Source of the DNA: Brevibacterium sp. CS2
GTDB lineage: Bacteria > Actinomycetota > Actinomycetes > Actinomycetales > Brevibacteriaceae
Assembly: GCF_005280295.1 (NCBI RefSeq)
Contig: NZ_CP040020.1
Span: 806,001 to 870,000, forward strand
DNA length: 64,000 nt
Direction: 5' to 3'
Below the pieces are notes generated by a model. The model saw only the letters and a program-made list of their open reading frames with translations. It ran no database searches and was not told the origin of the DNA. The position numbers and the translations under genes were made by a program. Of the stretch, positions 17,457 through 26,939 are shown one piece after another (the stretch's first letter is position 1; each line of letters opens with the position of its first letter).

Positions 17457-20069
17457 TTAGCTCCGCACACGCTCCCGGGCGCGTTCACGCGCCTGCTGGC
17501 GGAGTCTCGCTCGAACCTCGTCGTGAATGGTAGTCGAGACTTCCTCAGCCGTTTCGACAGAAACGACAAGGGCGTAGCGGACGCTCTTCTTCTTGGGAAG
17601 GTGTTGGGCGTCGTCCATGCACTCGACGTGTATTGGAAACGCATCGCCATCCGCGAAGGTCATCGCCCGTGAACCTTGGACGAGTTCGTGTTGGAGGCTT
17701 CCACGCCTAACAGTGAAGTGCTCTCCCTCTATCCGGTCCCCTGCCGCGAGCTTCGTATCCGGGGTACCGAAGTAGACCTTGGCCCCTCGATAACGCGTGA
17801 GCTGTCCCACCGTAGGTACCGCGTACGCAAGCGTGATGGTGAAGCGGTGCCACGCCGCTCGCGACCTCAGCGATGGCGGAAGCGGCAGTTCGTACGTGTG
17901 TCGCTGGTCTCCACCGATGCGGCCGCCCGCGACCAACACGGCACGATTGGTGGCGGCTACTCCGAGACGGGAGGTATCGAGCTTGCCGTATCCGAGCAGC
18001 GCCGAGAGCTTGCGGCGAGCATCTTGCCCGGGGATACCGAGATCACTGCGAAGTTGACCTTCCCATTCGCCCCAGCTGCTCGCGTGCGCGAGGAGAGCTC
18101 GTACCAGAAGCGGATGATATTCCGGGCCCGGCAGGGGCGAGTCTTCTTTGACGTCAACGCCAGCTTCAAGAATGTCGAACAGGCGACTTGCTTCACGCGT
18201 GACCAGTGCCGTGGCATTGCTAGTGCCGAAGGTGAAGGCTGTGCGGTTCGTTGCGCCACCCCTCCCCGGTGCTGCGACTTGGAGGCCGGGGCCAGTCTGA
18301 GCGGTGTGGGCCAGTTCGAGGTCCACCAGATCCTCGCCAGGCACAAGAACGGGTCGGAGGTAGAGTGCCCGCCCCCCAATGTGGTGAAGGTCAGGCTTGA
18401 TAGAACGATCAACACCCGGTCCCGTTGCCCCGTAGTACGCAGGTGCTCCTGGATTTGTGATATCCCATACCGCGTCGGAGACCTCGGTGTCGTCCAGCCC
18501 GTCGTCGTGCGTGGCACCGATCGTTAGAGCATTGAGTGCATCGCCGGGAGGCAAGATTCCCTTCAAGATGCTCTTCTCGTAGACCGCCCGGGTCGCCGCG
18601 TGTCGCGCCGTCTCCAGCGTGTTTGCTGAGGTTGCGGGAATCGTGATGGGGGCAGTGTGATTACCGGCGCTGACAATGAAGAGGAGGTTGTAGGTGTGTG
18701 CCAACCAATCCAGTAACCGACCAACAGGACTCATTCGGCGAGTAAGAGCCCGGGCCTGAGCTCCGATGGAGAGATTAACGATTCGGACGCTGGGCGCAGT
18801 GGCGTCCCGGCCGTCTTCGCCCTCCTGGATGCGGCGAATCGCTCGATGCAGCAGGTCGGGGAAAAGTCGCTCCGGATCGACCTGTTCATGGGTCGTGGAC
18901 AGTTCGTGCGGCCTCATGATCGGTCGCACGTATAGTGGACGATCTAACGGCTCACCAGGCGCCGACAGATCACCATGGATGATGAGCGAAGCCATGGCAG
19001 TGCCGTGGTTACGAGCAGCATTTGAGTAGGCGTCACCGACGCCCTCCGGATCATCGATCATGAGTCGACCAGTCAACGCATCATGGTTCTGGAAGGGCAA
19101 TCCATCCAAGAGCGCGACCCGAGGCAAACCTTCGATGCGCTCGCCTGCGGGCAGCCGCACCTCGGCCACAGGATCTGTGGTTGCCGGGGCAACAGTCATG
19201 GATGTGAATGGGCTGACGAACATCACATCGTCGGTGGTGAGCAAGCGGATTGCCGCGGCCCCATCCCTAAGCACCGCGCGCACCTGCTGTATCGGCAGTT
19301 CGGCAAGAAGGCCGTGATAGGTGATATCTCGGATCTGCGAACGATCCAGGATACGACCACCGCTCGCAGCAATAACCTGCTCCACATGCGACTCCGCCGC
19401 AGCTCGTTGCGAGGGGTCCCGCCTATACCAAAGCTCTACCTCGACTCTTACGGTGCTAATCGACTGGCCAATCATGTCGAGAGTTTCCTGCCAGCGCTCG
19501 CGAAGGCCGGTCTCTCGGATACGGTCCTCTGGCCCCCATCGTCTAATCGATGTCAACTGATGGAACGCGTCTTTGAACTTGCCGAGCCCATGTTCAAACT
19601 TAGCGGATGGGTCTGCTTGCCACAGCGCGAAGAGTCGAAGGAGCTCGTCGATCGCTTTCGAGCTCGACATCACCATGTACAGAGAGTGCTGCACCGGCTT
19701 TTCTGTGCGACCAGCCTCACGTTCGGTCATGTGGAAATCGTCATCCGGATCGGCACGATCCCCCAGGAGCTGGGACAAGAACTCGAATCCGTCGATCTTG
19801 TCAATCGCGTTCTGGAAGTCCTTTACCGTGCCGGCCAGGTCGAACACAACGACCAACGCAGGGTCTACTTCGTTCGGCGCGGTTTCGGCAAGGCGTGCCC
19901 GCTCAGCATCAAAAGCAGCAGTGAGTTCTTTGAACTGAGGAGAGAGCCGCGCGCCTTGGCGGCCCGAGCCTGGTTTAGAGAGTCGCGGCATATCGCGCCG
20001 ACGTTGTGAGGGCCGAGCATCGACGACTGGCGGTGCGAATGCCAGGAGCGGCCTGTTCTCCGCGGTCAC
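17457..20069 (-). CDS. ietS: IetS-like subtilisin-family protease of an ietAS defence pair
   Basis: The 870-residue protein has a helical N-terminal half (residues 40-310) and an S8 peptidase domain. The catalytic triad is visible: Asp322 in VALLDGLPF, His355 in NHGTAMASL and Ser617 in FGTSNATALVT. The oxyanion Asn470 is in VSAGNHT. There is no signal peptide, so it is cytoplasmic. It overlaps the upstream AAA ATPase gene by four bases (GTGA). An AAA ATPase with a cytoplasmic subtilase is the composition of the IetAS anti-phage system. The cleaved target is not known from sequence. The tail is Arg/Glu-rich (REVRARLRQQARERAR-like). Confidence 0.85.
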   Translation of the reverse strand: MTAENRPLLAFAPPVVDARPSQRRRDMPRLSKPGSGRQGARLSPQFKELTAAFDAERARLAETAPNEVDPALVVVFDLAGTVKDFQNAIDKIDGFEFLSQLLGDRADPDDDFHMTEREAGRTEKPVQHSLYMVMSSSKAIDELLRLFALWQADPSAKFEHGLGKFKDAFHQLTSIRRWGPEDRIRETGLRERWQETLDMIGQSISTVRVEVELWYRRDPSQRAAAESHVEQVIAASGGRILDRSQIRDITYHGLLAELPIQQVRAVLRDGAAAIRLLTTDDVMFVSPFTSMTVAPATTDPVAEVRLPAGERIEGLPRVALLDGLPFQNHDALTGRLMIDDPEGVGDAYSNAARNHGTAMASLIIHGDLSAPGEPLDRPLYVRPIMRPHELSTTHEQVDPERLFPDLLHRAIRRIQEGEDGRDATAPSVRIVNLSIGAQARALTRRMSPVGRLLDWLAHTYNLLFIVSAGNHTAPITIPATSANTLETARHAATRAVYEKSILKGILPPGDALNALTIGATHDDGLDDTEVSDAVWDITNPGAPAYYGATGPGVDRSIKPDLHHIGGRALYLRPVLVPGEDLVDLELAHTAQTGPGLQVAAPGRGGATNRTAFTFGTSNATALVTREASRLFDILEAGVDVKEDSPLPGPEYHPLLVRALLAHASSWGEWEGQLRSDLGIPGQDARRKLSALLGYGKLDTSRLGVAATNRAVLVAGGRIGGDQRHTYELPLPPSLRSRAAWHRFTITLAYAVPTVGQLTRYRGAKVYFGTPDTKLAAGDRIEGEHFTVRRGSLQHELVQGSRAMTFADGDAFPIHVECMDDAQHLPKKKSVRYALVVSVETAEEVSTTIHDEVRARLRQQARERARERVRS

Positions 20070-21022
20070 CCCGTTGCCTGACCGCGCCGATGCTCAAGTC
20101 GCTCTTGGACTATCTGGCGTAGGTTGCTGTCCGGGAGCTCCAAAATTGCGCGACGTCGGACATCGAGGGCGAACTCTTCCAACTCCGCATAACTTGCCCC
20201 GGCGAGCTTATCCGCCAGCGTGCGGGGGGCGAATCCGAGATCGCCGCCAAGACGAGCAGCGAGTCGTTCAAGAAACTGCGTCGCTTGGGCACGGCTAGGC
20301 GCGGCGAGTTCGGTACGAATCTGGAATCGACGCCACGCCGCGCGATCGAGAAGTTCGCTGTGGTTAGTAGCACCGATAAAAATCACATGTGCTGGAAGAC
20401 GGTCAACTTGGAGGAGCAACGTGGAAACAACTCGTTTGATCTCTCCGGTCTCGTGCTCGTCAGATCGCTCTTTGGCGATAGTGTCTAGTTCATCGAAAAA
20501 CAGGACGCATCGGCGAGTACGAGCGAATTCGAAAGCATTGTCGAGCCTGGCGGCAGTCTCTCCTAGGAAGCTCGACACAACGCCTTCGTAACGCACGACG
20601 TAGAACGGAAGCATCAACTCGGCAGCGATGGCCTCAGCCACGCTGGTCTTCCCGTTGCCCGGAGGTCCGGACAGCAGAAGACGGTTACGTGGCTCGATCC
20701 CGTAACTGCGCAGCAGTTCAGCACGCTTCTGCTCTTCGACGAGTTCCGTCAAGACTCGGCGCGGTATCTGCGCCAACTCGATATCGCTCAGACGACGGCT
20801 CGGAACGATCTCCTGTACCAGGTCGCGAATCGCCGCCGAGTGATCGTCGCGCACGTGACTCTGACCGGTCGTCGTGATGAGCTCCGAGAGGCGGTCGGCG
20901 ACCAAGTGGTGCTGGTTGGCACGTTCCTCAGCGATGACCGACTCGACCAGAACCCGGAAGCGGTCTCGATCACCTCGGCGCTCCGCTTCGACAAGGTCGA
21001 GGAGCAGGTCTGCTCGCGCCAT
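20066..21022 (-). CDS. ietA: IetA-like AAA ATPase of an ietAS defence pair
   Basis: The 318-residue AAA+ protein has a helical head (1-110), Walker A GPPGNGKT (119-126), Walker B CVLFFDELD (172-180), a sensor-1 segment FIGATNHSELLDRAAW, and arginine-rich C-terminal helices. ATG 21022 is chosen because GGAGG stands before it and the head MARADLLLDLVEAERRGD is sensible. The stop overlaps the start of the protease gene, so the proteins should be made together. In ietAS the ATPase is thought to present or activate the protease during phage infection; that role is inferred here. Confidence 0.87.
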   Translation of the reverse strand: MARADLLLDLVEAERRGDRDRFRVLVESVIAEERANQHHLVADRLSELITTTGQSHVRDDHSAAIRDLVQEIVPSRRLSDIELAQIPRRVLTELVEEQKRAELLRSYGIEPRNRLLLSGPPGNGKTSVAEAIAAELMLPFYVVRYEGVVSSFLGETAARLDNAFEFARTRRCVLFFDELDTIAKERSDEHETGEIKRVVSTLLLQVDRLPAHVIFIGATNHSELLDRAAWRRFQIRTELAAPSRAQATQFLERLAARLGGDLGFAPRTLADKLAGASYAELEEFALDVRRRAILELPDSNLRQIVQERLEHRRGQATG

Positions 21023-21209
21023 GTCCCGCCTCCCCAATCTTGTGCCAGTGTCCGCAACTCTTAGTCTATCGTGGACGGCCCTGAGGCTGCCGATCCGCGC
21101 CGACATCCGGGCGCGATGCGACCATGCCCACTTCGTCCTGCTTCGAATTGACGACGGAACTGCAACCTTCTACCTCCGAGCACGAACCAGCGTGTGCTCA
21201 GTCGGGAAG

Positions 21210-21527
21210 TCAAAGGCCGGGGGCCGAGGTGCGGTCTTTGGTGACGTGGATGTCGGCTCCGGCGTCGTGGAGCTGCTGGACGACGGCGACGTGATCGGCG
21301 TACTTGGAGCCGAGCCGAGCGAGATCGGTGACGATGAGCCCGGTCACGTCCTCCCGCTCGACGGCATCGAGCACGCCTTGCAGACCGTAGCGACTGCGCC
21401 CGACGTCGGTGAAGACCTCGGTGACGGTCAGGCCGTGCTCGTCAGCGTAGCGGCGGCAGGCGGTTTCTTGCTGGTTCAGCCAGGTCGGGTTCTCTGCCGC
21501 GCTGTACCGGTAGGTGACGGCCTTCAT
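21210..21527 (-). CDS. Small resolvase-like protein (N-terminal domain only)
   Basis: The 105-residue protein matches a serine-recombinase catalytic domain: YRYSAAENPTWLNQQETACRRYADE at the start (the nucleophile-like serine in RYS), GLIVTDLARLGSKYAD in place of the arginine-rich motif, and LHDAGADIHVT. The DNA-binding domain is absent, and the usual second arginine of the DRLxR motif looks replaced. It may be a stand-alone regulator or a decayed resolvase. It overlaps the start of nothing, but the upstream membrane protein gene ends on its start codon (ATGA). Confidence 0.7.
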   Translation of the reverse strand: MKAVTYRYSAAENPTWLNQQETACRRYADEHGLTVTEVFTDVGRSRYGLQGVLDAVEREDVTGLIVTDLARLGSKYADHVAVVQQLHDAGADIHVTKDRTSAPGL

Positions 21528-21955
21528 GACGCACCTCCGGCCGTGACCAGAACCTCATCCGGCGTAGTACCGCGCGACTCGGCTTCACGGCGAGCAGCGC
21601 GACGCTGGACGTGTTCGCGGTGGAGGGTGCGGGCGAGGGCGATGAGGCTCATCGGGCCGAGCCAGAGCATCTTGAGCGCGTTCCATGCGCACAGCAGGGC
21701 GATCAGGTGGAGCCAGCCGGGGCCGCCCTGCTCGATGTGGTCGGTCAGGAGCTTGACGGCGGCGATGTAGGGGGCGGCGAGCAGCATCGCGGGGACGCCC
21801 CATGTGAGTCCGCGGCGGGTGTAGACGGCATCGCGGATGCGGTTCGTCGGGAAGAGCCGGCGGGCCGGTTCCAGGTTCTGGGCGGTGTTCTCGCTCTGGT
21901 GCCAGCGGCGTCGGACGCGGTCGCTGAGGAACATCGGTGGGCCTCCATTCAACAC
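21524..21955 (-). CDS. Mobile-element membrane protein, unknown function
   Basis: This 143-residue protein (136 from the second ATG at 21934) has two hydrophobic segments, around TWGVPAMLLAAPYIAAVKLL and WLHLIALLCAWNALKMLWLGPMSL. A charged tail rich in Arg and Glu follows. It overlaps the resolvase-like gene by four bases. Proteins of this shape accompany TraA-type relaxases in actinobacterial integrative elements, so a role in conjugation is possible but unproved. Confidence 0.6.
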   Translation of the reverse strand: MLNGGPPMFLSDRVRRRWHQSENTAQNLEPARRLFPTNRIRDAVYTRRGLTWGVPAMLLAAPYIAAVKLLTDHIEQGGPGWLHLIALLCAWNALKMLWLGPMSLIALARTLHREHVQRRAARREAESRGTTPDEVLVTAGGAS

Positions 21956-22141
21956 GGTTCGAATGATCGAGAAGCGGCGTGTTGGTGGTGGCCCCGGAAG
22001 GGGCGATCCCGAAGGACTCTACAGATGGAATGCCTGCGCTTCACCTCCGAGTTTACGCCGGGGCCTGGCGAAGGGGAAGGTCTCGTCGCGGTGCTGGGTG
22101 CACCTGCGCTGGTAGTGCCTGGTGAGTAGAAGGACCCGGTC

Positions 22142-23143
22142 ATGGTTGCTCTGGCTGACTACGCCTCCGATGAGCGGACGGCCCGCGTGATGCTCTCGAT
22201 GATGATCGAGCCCGCCGACCGCACCGTCGGTCGCCTGCTACGCCGCGAAGGCGGCATCGAGACCCTCCGGCTCCTGGACGCGGGCGGGTCGATGCCCGGC
22301 GTCCGGGCTGAGGAAGCAGCGATCCTGCACCACACCGCACAGCAGTTCGCCTCACGAGACCACCTCGGCGACGACCTGGCGGGGGTGCTGGACGGGTCGT
22401 ATGCGCCGCTGATTCCTGGCGATGCGCATTGGCCGGGCGCGGTGGACGCGCTGGGTGATCGTGCCCCGTACGTGCTGTGGGCGAAGGGGGCGACCTCGTT
22501 CCTCGCGACCCGGGCCGAGGATCGGGTGACGATCACTGGTTCTCGGGCCTCGACGAGTTACGGCGATCTCGTCGCCGGCGAGCTCGCCCAGGATGCGTCG
22601 CACGCGGAGCAGATCGTGGTCTCCGGCGGCGCCTATGGCATCGACGGTGCCGCGCACCGCGGCGCGTTGGGTAGCGGTGGGCAGACGATCGCGGTGATGG
22701 CCGGCGGTCCGGATCGTCTCTACCCGGCGGGGCATCGCGACATGCTCGAACGGGTTGGCGATGTGGGGTTGCTGGTGAGTGAGATGCCGCCCGGGTCGGC
22801 GCCGACCCGGCACCGGTTCCTCGCCCGCGGCCGGCTCCTTGCGGCACTGTCCTCGGCGACGGTGATCGTGGAAGCCGGGGCACGCTCCGGCGCCCTGCAC
22901 GTCGCCCGCGAAGCGCATGCCCTCGGTCGTGGGGTTGGGGCGGTGCCCGGCCCGGTCACGTCCGCGGCGAGCACCGGCACGCATCTGCTGCTGAGCGAGG
23001 GCACCGCCGCCCTCGTCACCGGTCACCACGACCTCCCAGTCCTCACCGGCGACCGACGCCAGGCCCCGGCACGAACCACGGGCCTGAACGCCGCGCGCGA
23101 TGTCGATGCCGTCGATCAGAACCGGCCCGCCCGCTCCCTCTAA
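22142..23143 (+). CDS. dprA: DprA/Smf-like DNA-processing protein of the mobile element
   Basis: The 333-residue protein carries the DprA Rossmann-like core: a HWPGAVDALGDRAPYVLWAKG segment, VTITGSRASTSYGDLVAGELA, VVSGGAYGIDGAAHRGAL, AVMAGGPDRLYPAGHRDML, and FLARGRLLAALSSATVIVEAGARSGALHVAREA. DprA binds single-stranded DNA and loads RecA. Extra copies are common in actinobacterial conjugative elements, where they may protect incoming DNA. AGAAGGA precedes the ATG. The C-terminal tail is degenerate, with no winged-helix domain. Confidence 0.88.
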   Translation: MVALADYASDERTARVMLSMMIEPADRTVGRLLRREGGIETLRLLDAGGSMPGVRAEEAAILHHTAQQFASRDHLGDDLAGVLDGSYAPLIPGDAHWPGAVDALGDRAPYVLWAKGATSFLATRAEDRVTITGSRASTSYGDLVAGELAQDASHAEQIVVSGGAYGIDGAAHRGALGSGGQTIAVMAGGPDRLYPAGHRDMLERVGDVGLLVSEMPPGSAPTRHRFLARGRLLAALSSATVIVEAGARSGALHVAREAHALGRGVGAVPGPVTSAASTGTHLLLSEGTAALVTGHHDLPVLTGDRRQAPARTTGLNAARDVDAVDQNRPARSL

Positions 23144-23152
23144 TCCGACGGG

Positions 23153-25036
23153 TCAGAGCGTGCGCCCCTGTCGGACCTCCATGGTGAGGTCCGGCTGCTC
23201 GGTGTTCTGGGTGTGGCGGCCGAGCTGCTGTGCCCGGGTGAGCGCGGCATTGGCGCGGGCGGCGTCGAGCTTCTGCGCATCCGATCCCGCATCGCGGCCG
23301 AGAGGGGTGTCGTCGGTGATCTGGTACCGGTCGCGGTACGCGGCGACAACCCGGCCGGCCTGCCGCCATCGCTGAGCCACACGTGCGTCCGCGGGCTTGT
23401 TCCCGAGCGCGGCCGTCCACGGCTCCCCCTCGTCCAGGTCGCGGTCGAGGACCGCGGATGCGCGGTGTTCGATCAGCTCTTCGCGCTCGGTGAGGGCGTG
23501 GTGCATCTCGGGGTCGGTGACACCGGAGGCATACGGGATGAGCCCCGCGATCAGCCGCGGCGACCGGCGGGTGCGTCCGGACCCGGCGGGGCGGGCGGTG
23601 GCGCGGGCGAGGCGGTGATGCAGGACCGAGGCGATGTCGTCGGCATCGGCGAAGCCGCGCGCCCCCACGAGCCGCGGGAAGACGTCGTCGAGGTCGTGGT
23701 GGTTAGCCTCGGCGCGGCGTAGCTCCGCGGATAGCGCACCGTAGGCGTCAGACCCCAGCACGAGATCGACCTGCCCCTCGGTGAGGCCGGAGGCTTGGAG
23801 GAGGGTGACCCAGCGGTCGTGCTGGCCGGCTTGGGCGATGGTCTCGTACTCCGCCGCCAACTGAGCGATGGACCCCCAGCGTTCCTCTTCGGCGGTGATG
23901 GTCTCGTGCGCGGACAGCTCCGCGCCGACGTGCTGGAGCACCCCGTACAGGACGGACCGGGCGGTGGCGTCGGGGTTTTCGGAGGGGTGCGGGGCGACAT
24001 GCGCGTCGTCTGTGGTGTCGGTGGCGACGTAGGCGTAGTTCCCGTGCCGGCCGCGGGTCATCGCGACGTAGAAGTTCTCCCGCGTCGTCGTCGCCGTCAC
24101 CAGCACGTGAGAGGTGTCGACGGTGACGCCCTGGGCGCGATGCCCGGTGATCGCATACCCCAGCTCGACCTGCTCCGCAACATACGCGGCGGGGAGCACC
24201 AGTGACCCGCCGAAGCGTCGCCCGGCGGGGCGGACGGTGATCGACCCGTCCCCGGCGACGGCGGTGATCGTCCACCGGTCGCCGTTGCGCACCCAGTTCT
24301 TGCCGTTCTTCGACCGCAGCCGCCGGTCGTTCTCCCGCGTGATGACCCGATCCCCCTTGGACACCTGGGTGCCGTCGTGCAGGGTAACCTCCCGTCCGGG
24401 AGTGATCGTGCCGTCGAGGATGAGGTCGGCGCGGGCACGCTCGTTCAGCTGCGTGACGGTGTCGCGGGTTTCTGCGACCAGGATAGACGCCCGCCCCGCC
24501 TGCACGTCGTGTCGCCATGCGGTGTAGGCGGCATCGACCATCGCGTCCTGCTCCCCGCCGCGCACCCGGTCGTGCTCGATGAGCGTGTCGATCGCCGGGG
24601 TACGCCCGTGCCGCAGGGCCAGCGAGTTGGCCTTCTCCCACGCCTGCGTGAACCGGTGCACGTCGGTGAGTTCGGCGGCGTCGTCGCGGTCGTGGACGAG
24701 CATCCCGAACGCCCCGCCCGCATCCACGGCCTGGAGCTGCGACCAGTCACCCACGAGAAGCACTTTCGCGCCGACTTGTTCGGCGAGGCCGGTGATGCGA
24801 TCGAGGGAGCCGGTACCGGCCAGGGAGGCCTCGTCGAGGATCACGAGCTGGTCCTTGTCGAACGTGGTCCCGTGCAGGAGGTGCATCTGCCACCAGCGGG
24901 CCGTGTTCTCCGTCTCGATCCCCAGCTCCTCGCCGAGCACCTGCGCCGCGTTCTCCGACGGTGCCAAACCGACCACGCTGCCGGGGCCGTGCTGCTGCTC
25001 CCAGGCCCGCTTCAACGCGCTCATCGCCGTGGTCTT
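23153..25036 (-). pseudogene. traA: 3' part of MobF/TraA relaxase-helicase, split by an integrative element
   Basis: This is the C-terminal 627 codons of a conjugative relaxase. It starts inside Walker A (KTTAMSALKRAW) and continues with the helicase motifs LVILDEASLAGTGSLD (Walker B), LVGDWSQLQAVDAGGAFG, GDRVITRENDRR, GYAITGHRAQGVTVDTSHVLV and NFYVAMTRGR. A helical C-terminal region follows. The 5' part lies 19.1 kb away at 44157-45841. Joining the parts at the AA core restores codon 562 as AAG (Lys) and a 1188-residue frame. A short in-frame start near 25075 exists only because of element DNA. Confidence 0.92.
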
Positions 25037-25060
25037 GTCGACGTGTCGGGTTTGACCGGC
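25013..25060. other. Attachment site attL of the 19.1-kb integrative element
   Basis: Core TT at 25035-25036 on the plus strand. To its left is relaxase sequence (half of attB). To its right is element DNA: a 13-base spacer and then GTTTGAC (25050-25056), the element arm. The matching arm, GTCAAAC, sits 13 bases from the core at the other end of the element. Confidence 0.8.
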
Positions 25061-25089
25061 GTACCTACCAGGCAACGAGGGAGGTCGTC

Positions 25090-26574
25090 ATGGACGGCAC
25101 GGAAGACAACAACAGCATGGAGCAGGTCGTGGTGTACCTGCGCATCTCCGAGGATCGTACCGGCGCGGAGGCCGGGGTCGAGCGGCAGCGCCAGGACTGC
25201 CTAGAGATGTGCGCCCGCCTGGGGATTACCGATCCGGCGGTGTTCATGGACAACGATATCTCTGCCTACTCGGGGAAGAAGCGCCCCGGCTACATCGACC
25301 TGCTGGAGCGGGTGAAGCTCGGCCCGTCGAGGATCGTGGCGTGGCATGTGGATCGCCTCTACCGTCGCCCCCGTGAGCTGGAAGACCTCATCGATCTCGT
25401 GGAGACACACCCGATCCGCATCGAGACGGTCAAGGGCGGCGCGTTCGACCTGAACACCCACGAGGGCAGGCTGATGGCGCGTCAGCTCGTCGCGATCGCC
25501 TCCTACGAGTCCGGGCACAAAGCCGACCGGATCAGGCGGGCGAACCAGCAGAAGGCCGAGCGTGGTGACTGGCACGGCGGAGCGAAGTACGGGTACGGCA
25601 TCGGTGGCGTCCTCATCCCCGAAGAAGCCGCGGTCATCCGGGAGATGGCCGACAGGTTCCTCGCGGGCCAGTCGGTGCGGCAGATCACGAGGTGGCTCAA
25701 CCGCGACGACGGCCCAGTACCTCCCAACAAGGGCAAGAGCCGGTTGAACGTGTGGCACGAGAGCACCGTCGGCTCGATCCTCTGCTCAGCGCGTATCTCC
25801 GGGCAACGCGCCTACGAGCCGGCATCGAAGACGACCGCGACGTGGGAGAGACGCGACCGGGCGATCCTCGGGCCGGGCAACTGGGAAGCGATCATCACCC
25901 CCGAGGAGACGATGCGCATCCGGGCGGTGTTCAACCATCCCGACCGGCGCGTGGGCCGATCCTCCAAGAGCCTGCTGGCCGGGCTGATCACCTGCGCCAA
26001 GTGCGGCAACACCCTCGTCTCCTCGGGGCTGCACCGAGGCGAGACCTCGATCGGGAAGCGCCGCTTCTACCGCTGCCTCCCGCTCCCCGGTCGCCCGGAG
26101 CGTGGCGGGCTCGTCGTGTCCGCCCACGGCATCGAAACCCTCGTGGGCGAGGCGATGATCACCCGCCTGGCAGCGACCACCCTGCCCACGGCTGCGCCGG
26201 GTGAGGATGCGGGGGTCACTGCGGCGATGGAGCAGATCACCGCCGCGCGGCAGCGTATGGAGGACATGGCCCGCGACTACGGCGCAGGGCTGCTCTCCCG
26301 CACCGAGCTCCACGCCGCGAAGACCGCTGCCGCCGCGACGATCAGCAACGCCGAACTCGTCCTGGGACGTAACGCGAAGTCGTCCGCGTTGAAAGGCATC
26401 CCGATCGGCAACGAGCAAGCATTACGCGCGGCATGGGAGACCGAGTGGTCGATCCCGCAGAAGCGAGCGATCATCGCTGCCCTGGTCGACACCCTCGTCG
26501 TCAAGCCCGCAGAACCCGGCAAGACCGGGGCGAGGTTCCGGCCCGAGCGCGTGGAACTCATTTTCAAAGCTTGA
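25090..26574 (+). CDS. Large serine integrase
   Basis: The 494-residue recombinase has a catalytic domain at residues 11-150: Ser20 in VVVYLRISED, and DRLYRRPRELEDL. A recombinase domain follows (about 160-270, KYGYGIGG ... ARISGQRAYEP), then a zinc-ribbon (CAKCGNTLVSSG ... RFYRCL) and a helical C-terminal region (MEQITAARQRMEDMARDYG). GAGGGAGG precedes the ATG. It reads away from the left att site. Large serine integrases recombine attP and attB around a two-base core, which fits the AA/TT core found here. Confidence 0.95.
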   Translation: MDGTEDNNSMEQVVVYLRISEDRTGAEAGVERQRQDCLEMCARLGITDPAVFMDNDISAYSGKKRPGYIDLLERVKLGPSRIVAWHVDRLYRRPRELEDLIDLVETHPIRIETVKGGAFDLNTHEGRLMARQLVAIASYESGHKADRIRRANQQKAERGDWHGGAKYGYGIGGVLIPEEAAVIREMADRFLAGQSVRQITRWLNRDDGPVPPNKGKSRLNVWHESTVGSILCSARISGQRAYEPASKTTATWERRDRAILGPGNWEAIITPEETMRIRAVFNHPDRRVGRSSKSLLAGLITCAKCGNTLVSSGLHRGETSIGKRRFYRCLPLPGRPERGGLVVSAHGIETLVGEAMITRLAATTLPTAAPGEDAGVTAAMEQITAARQRMEDMARDYGAGLLSRTELHAAKTAAAATISNAELVLGRNAKSSALKGIPIGNEQALRAAWETEWSIPQKRAIIAALVDTLVVKPAEPGKTGARFRPERVELIFKA

Positions 26575-26636
26575 CTCGCCACCGACGCGCGAGCGTCGCT
26601 GTCCCAACGAAGGACGGCGGCGTTCGTGTGCTCGGG

Positions 26637-26849
26637 TCAGTTCTCGGGGCGGGTCAGGACGCGGAGCTTGGCCAGCGCCACCGGGTCGCTCACCTCGACC
26701 GGCACCCCGGAACGCTCGCACGCCTCCCTGGTCCATGCGCCCACGTCATAACCCGGCGGCAGACCACTGCGTGCCTGGCCCCGCCGCTCACGAGCCACTG
26801 GGGTTACCGACGTTCTGGGTGCACTGGGTGCTGCTGTGTTCGCCTTCAT
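26637..26849 (-). CDS. Small hypothetical protein of the integrative element
   Basis: The product is 70 residues from ATG 26849, with a basic, Pro/Ala-rich head and a better-ordered tail (LPPGYDVGAWTREACERSGVPVEVSDPVALAKLRVL). It converges with the integrase gene. I do not recognise the family. The tail reads like real protein, and the upstream 15 codons of the longer frame do not. Confidence 0.5.
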   Translation of the reverse strand: MKANTAAPSAPRTSVTPVARERRGQARSGLPPGYDVGAWTREACERSGVPVEVSDPVALAKLRVLTRPEN

Positions 26850-26877
26850 ACCCGACAGGTACGCACCTGAGACCACA

Positions 26878-26915
26878 ACATGTAGTAGCCGCATCCACTA
26901 AGTGGCACTACATGT
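26878..26915. repeat. Nested inverted repeats
   Basis: ACATGTAGT (26878-26886) pairs with ACTACATGT (26907-26915), and inside them CCACT-A-AGTGG (26895-26905) forms a smaller hairpin. Nested arms of this kind occur at relaxase nick regions and at regulator sites; neither use is shown here. Confidence 0.65.
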
Positions 26916-26939
26916 GGCGTCTCTTCTTGGGTTCACCGT

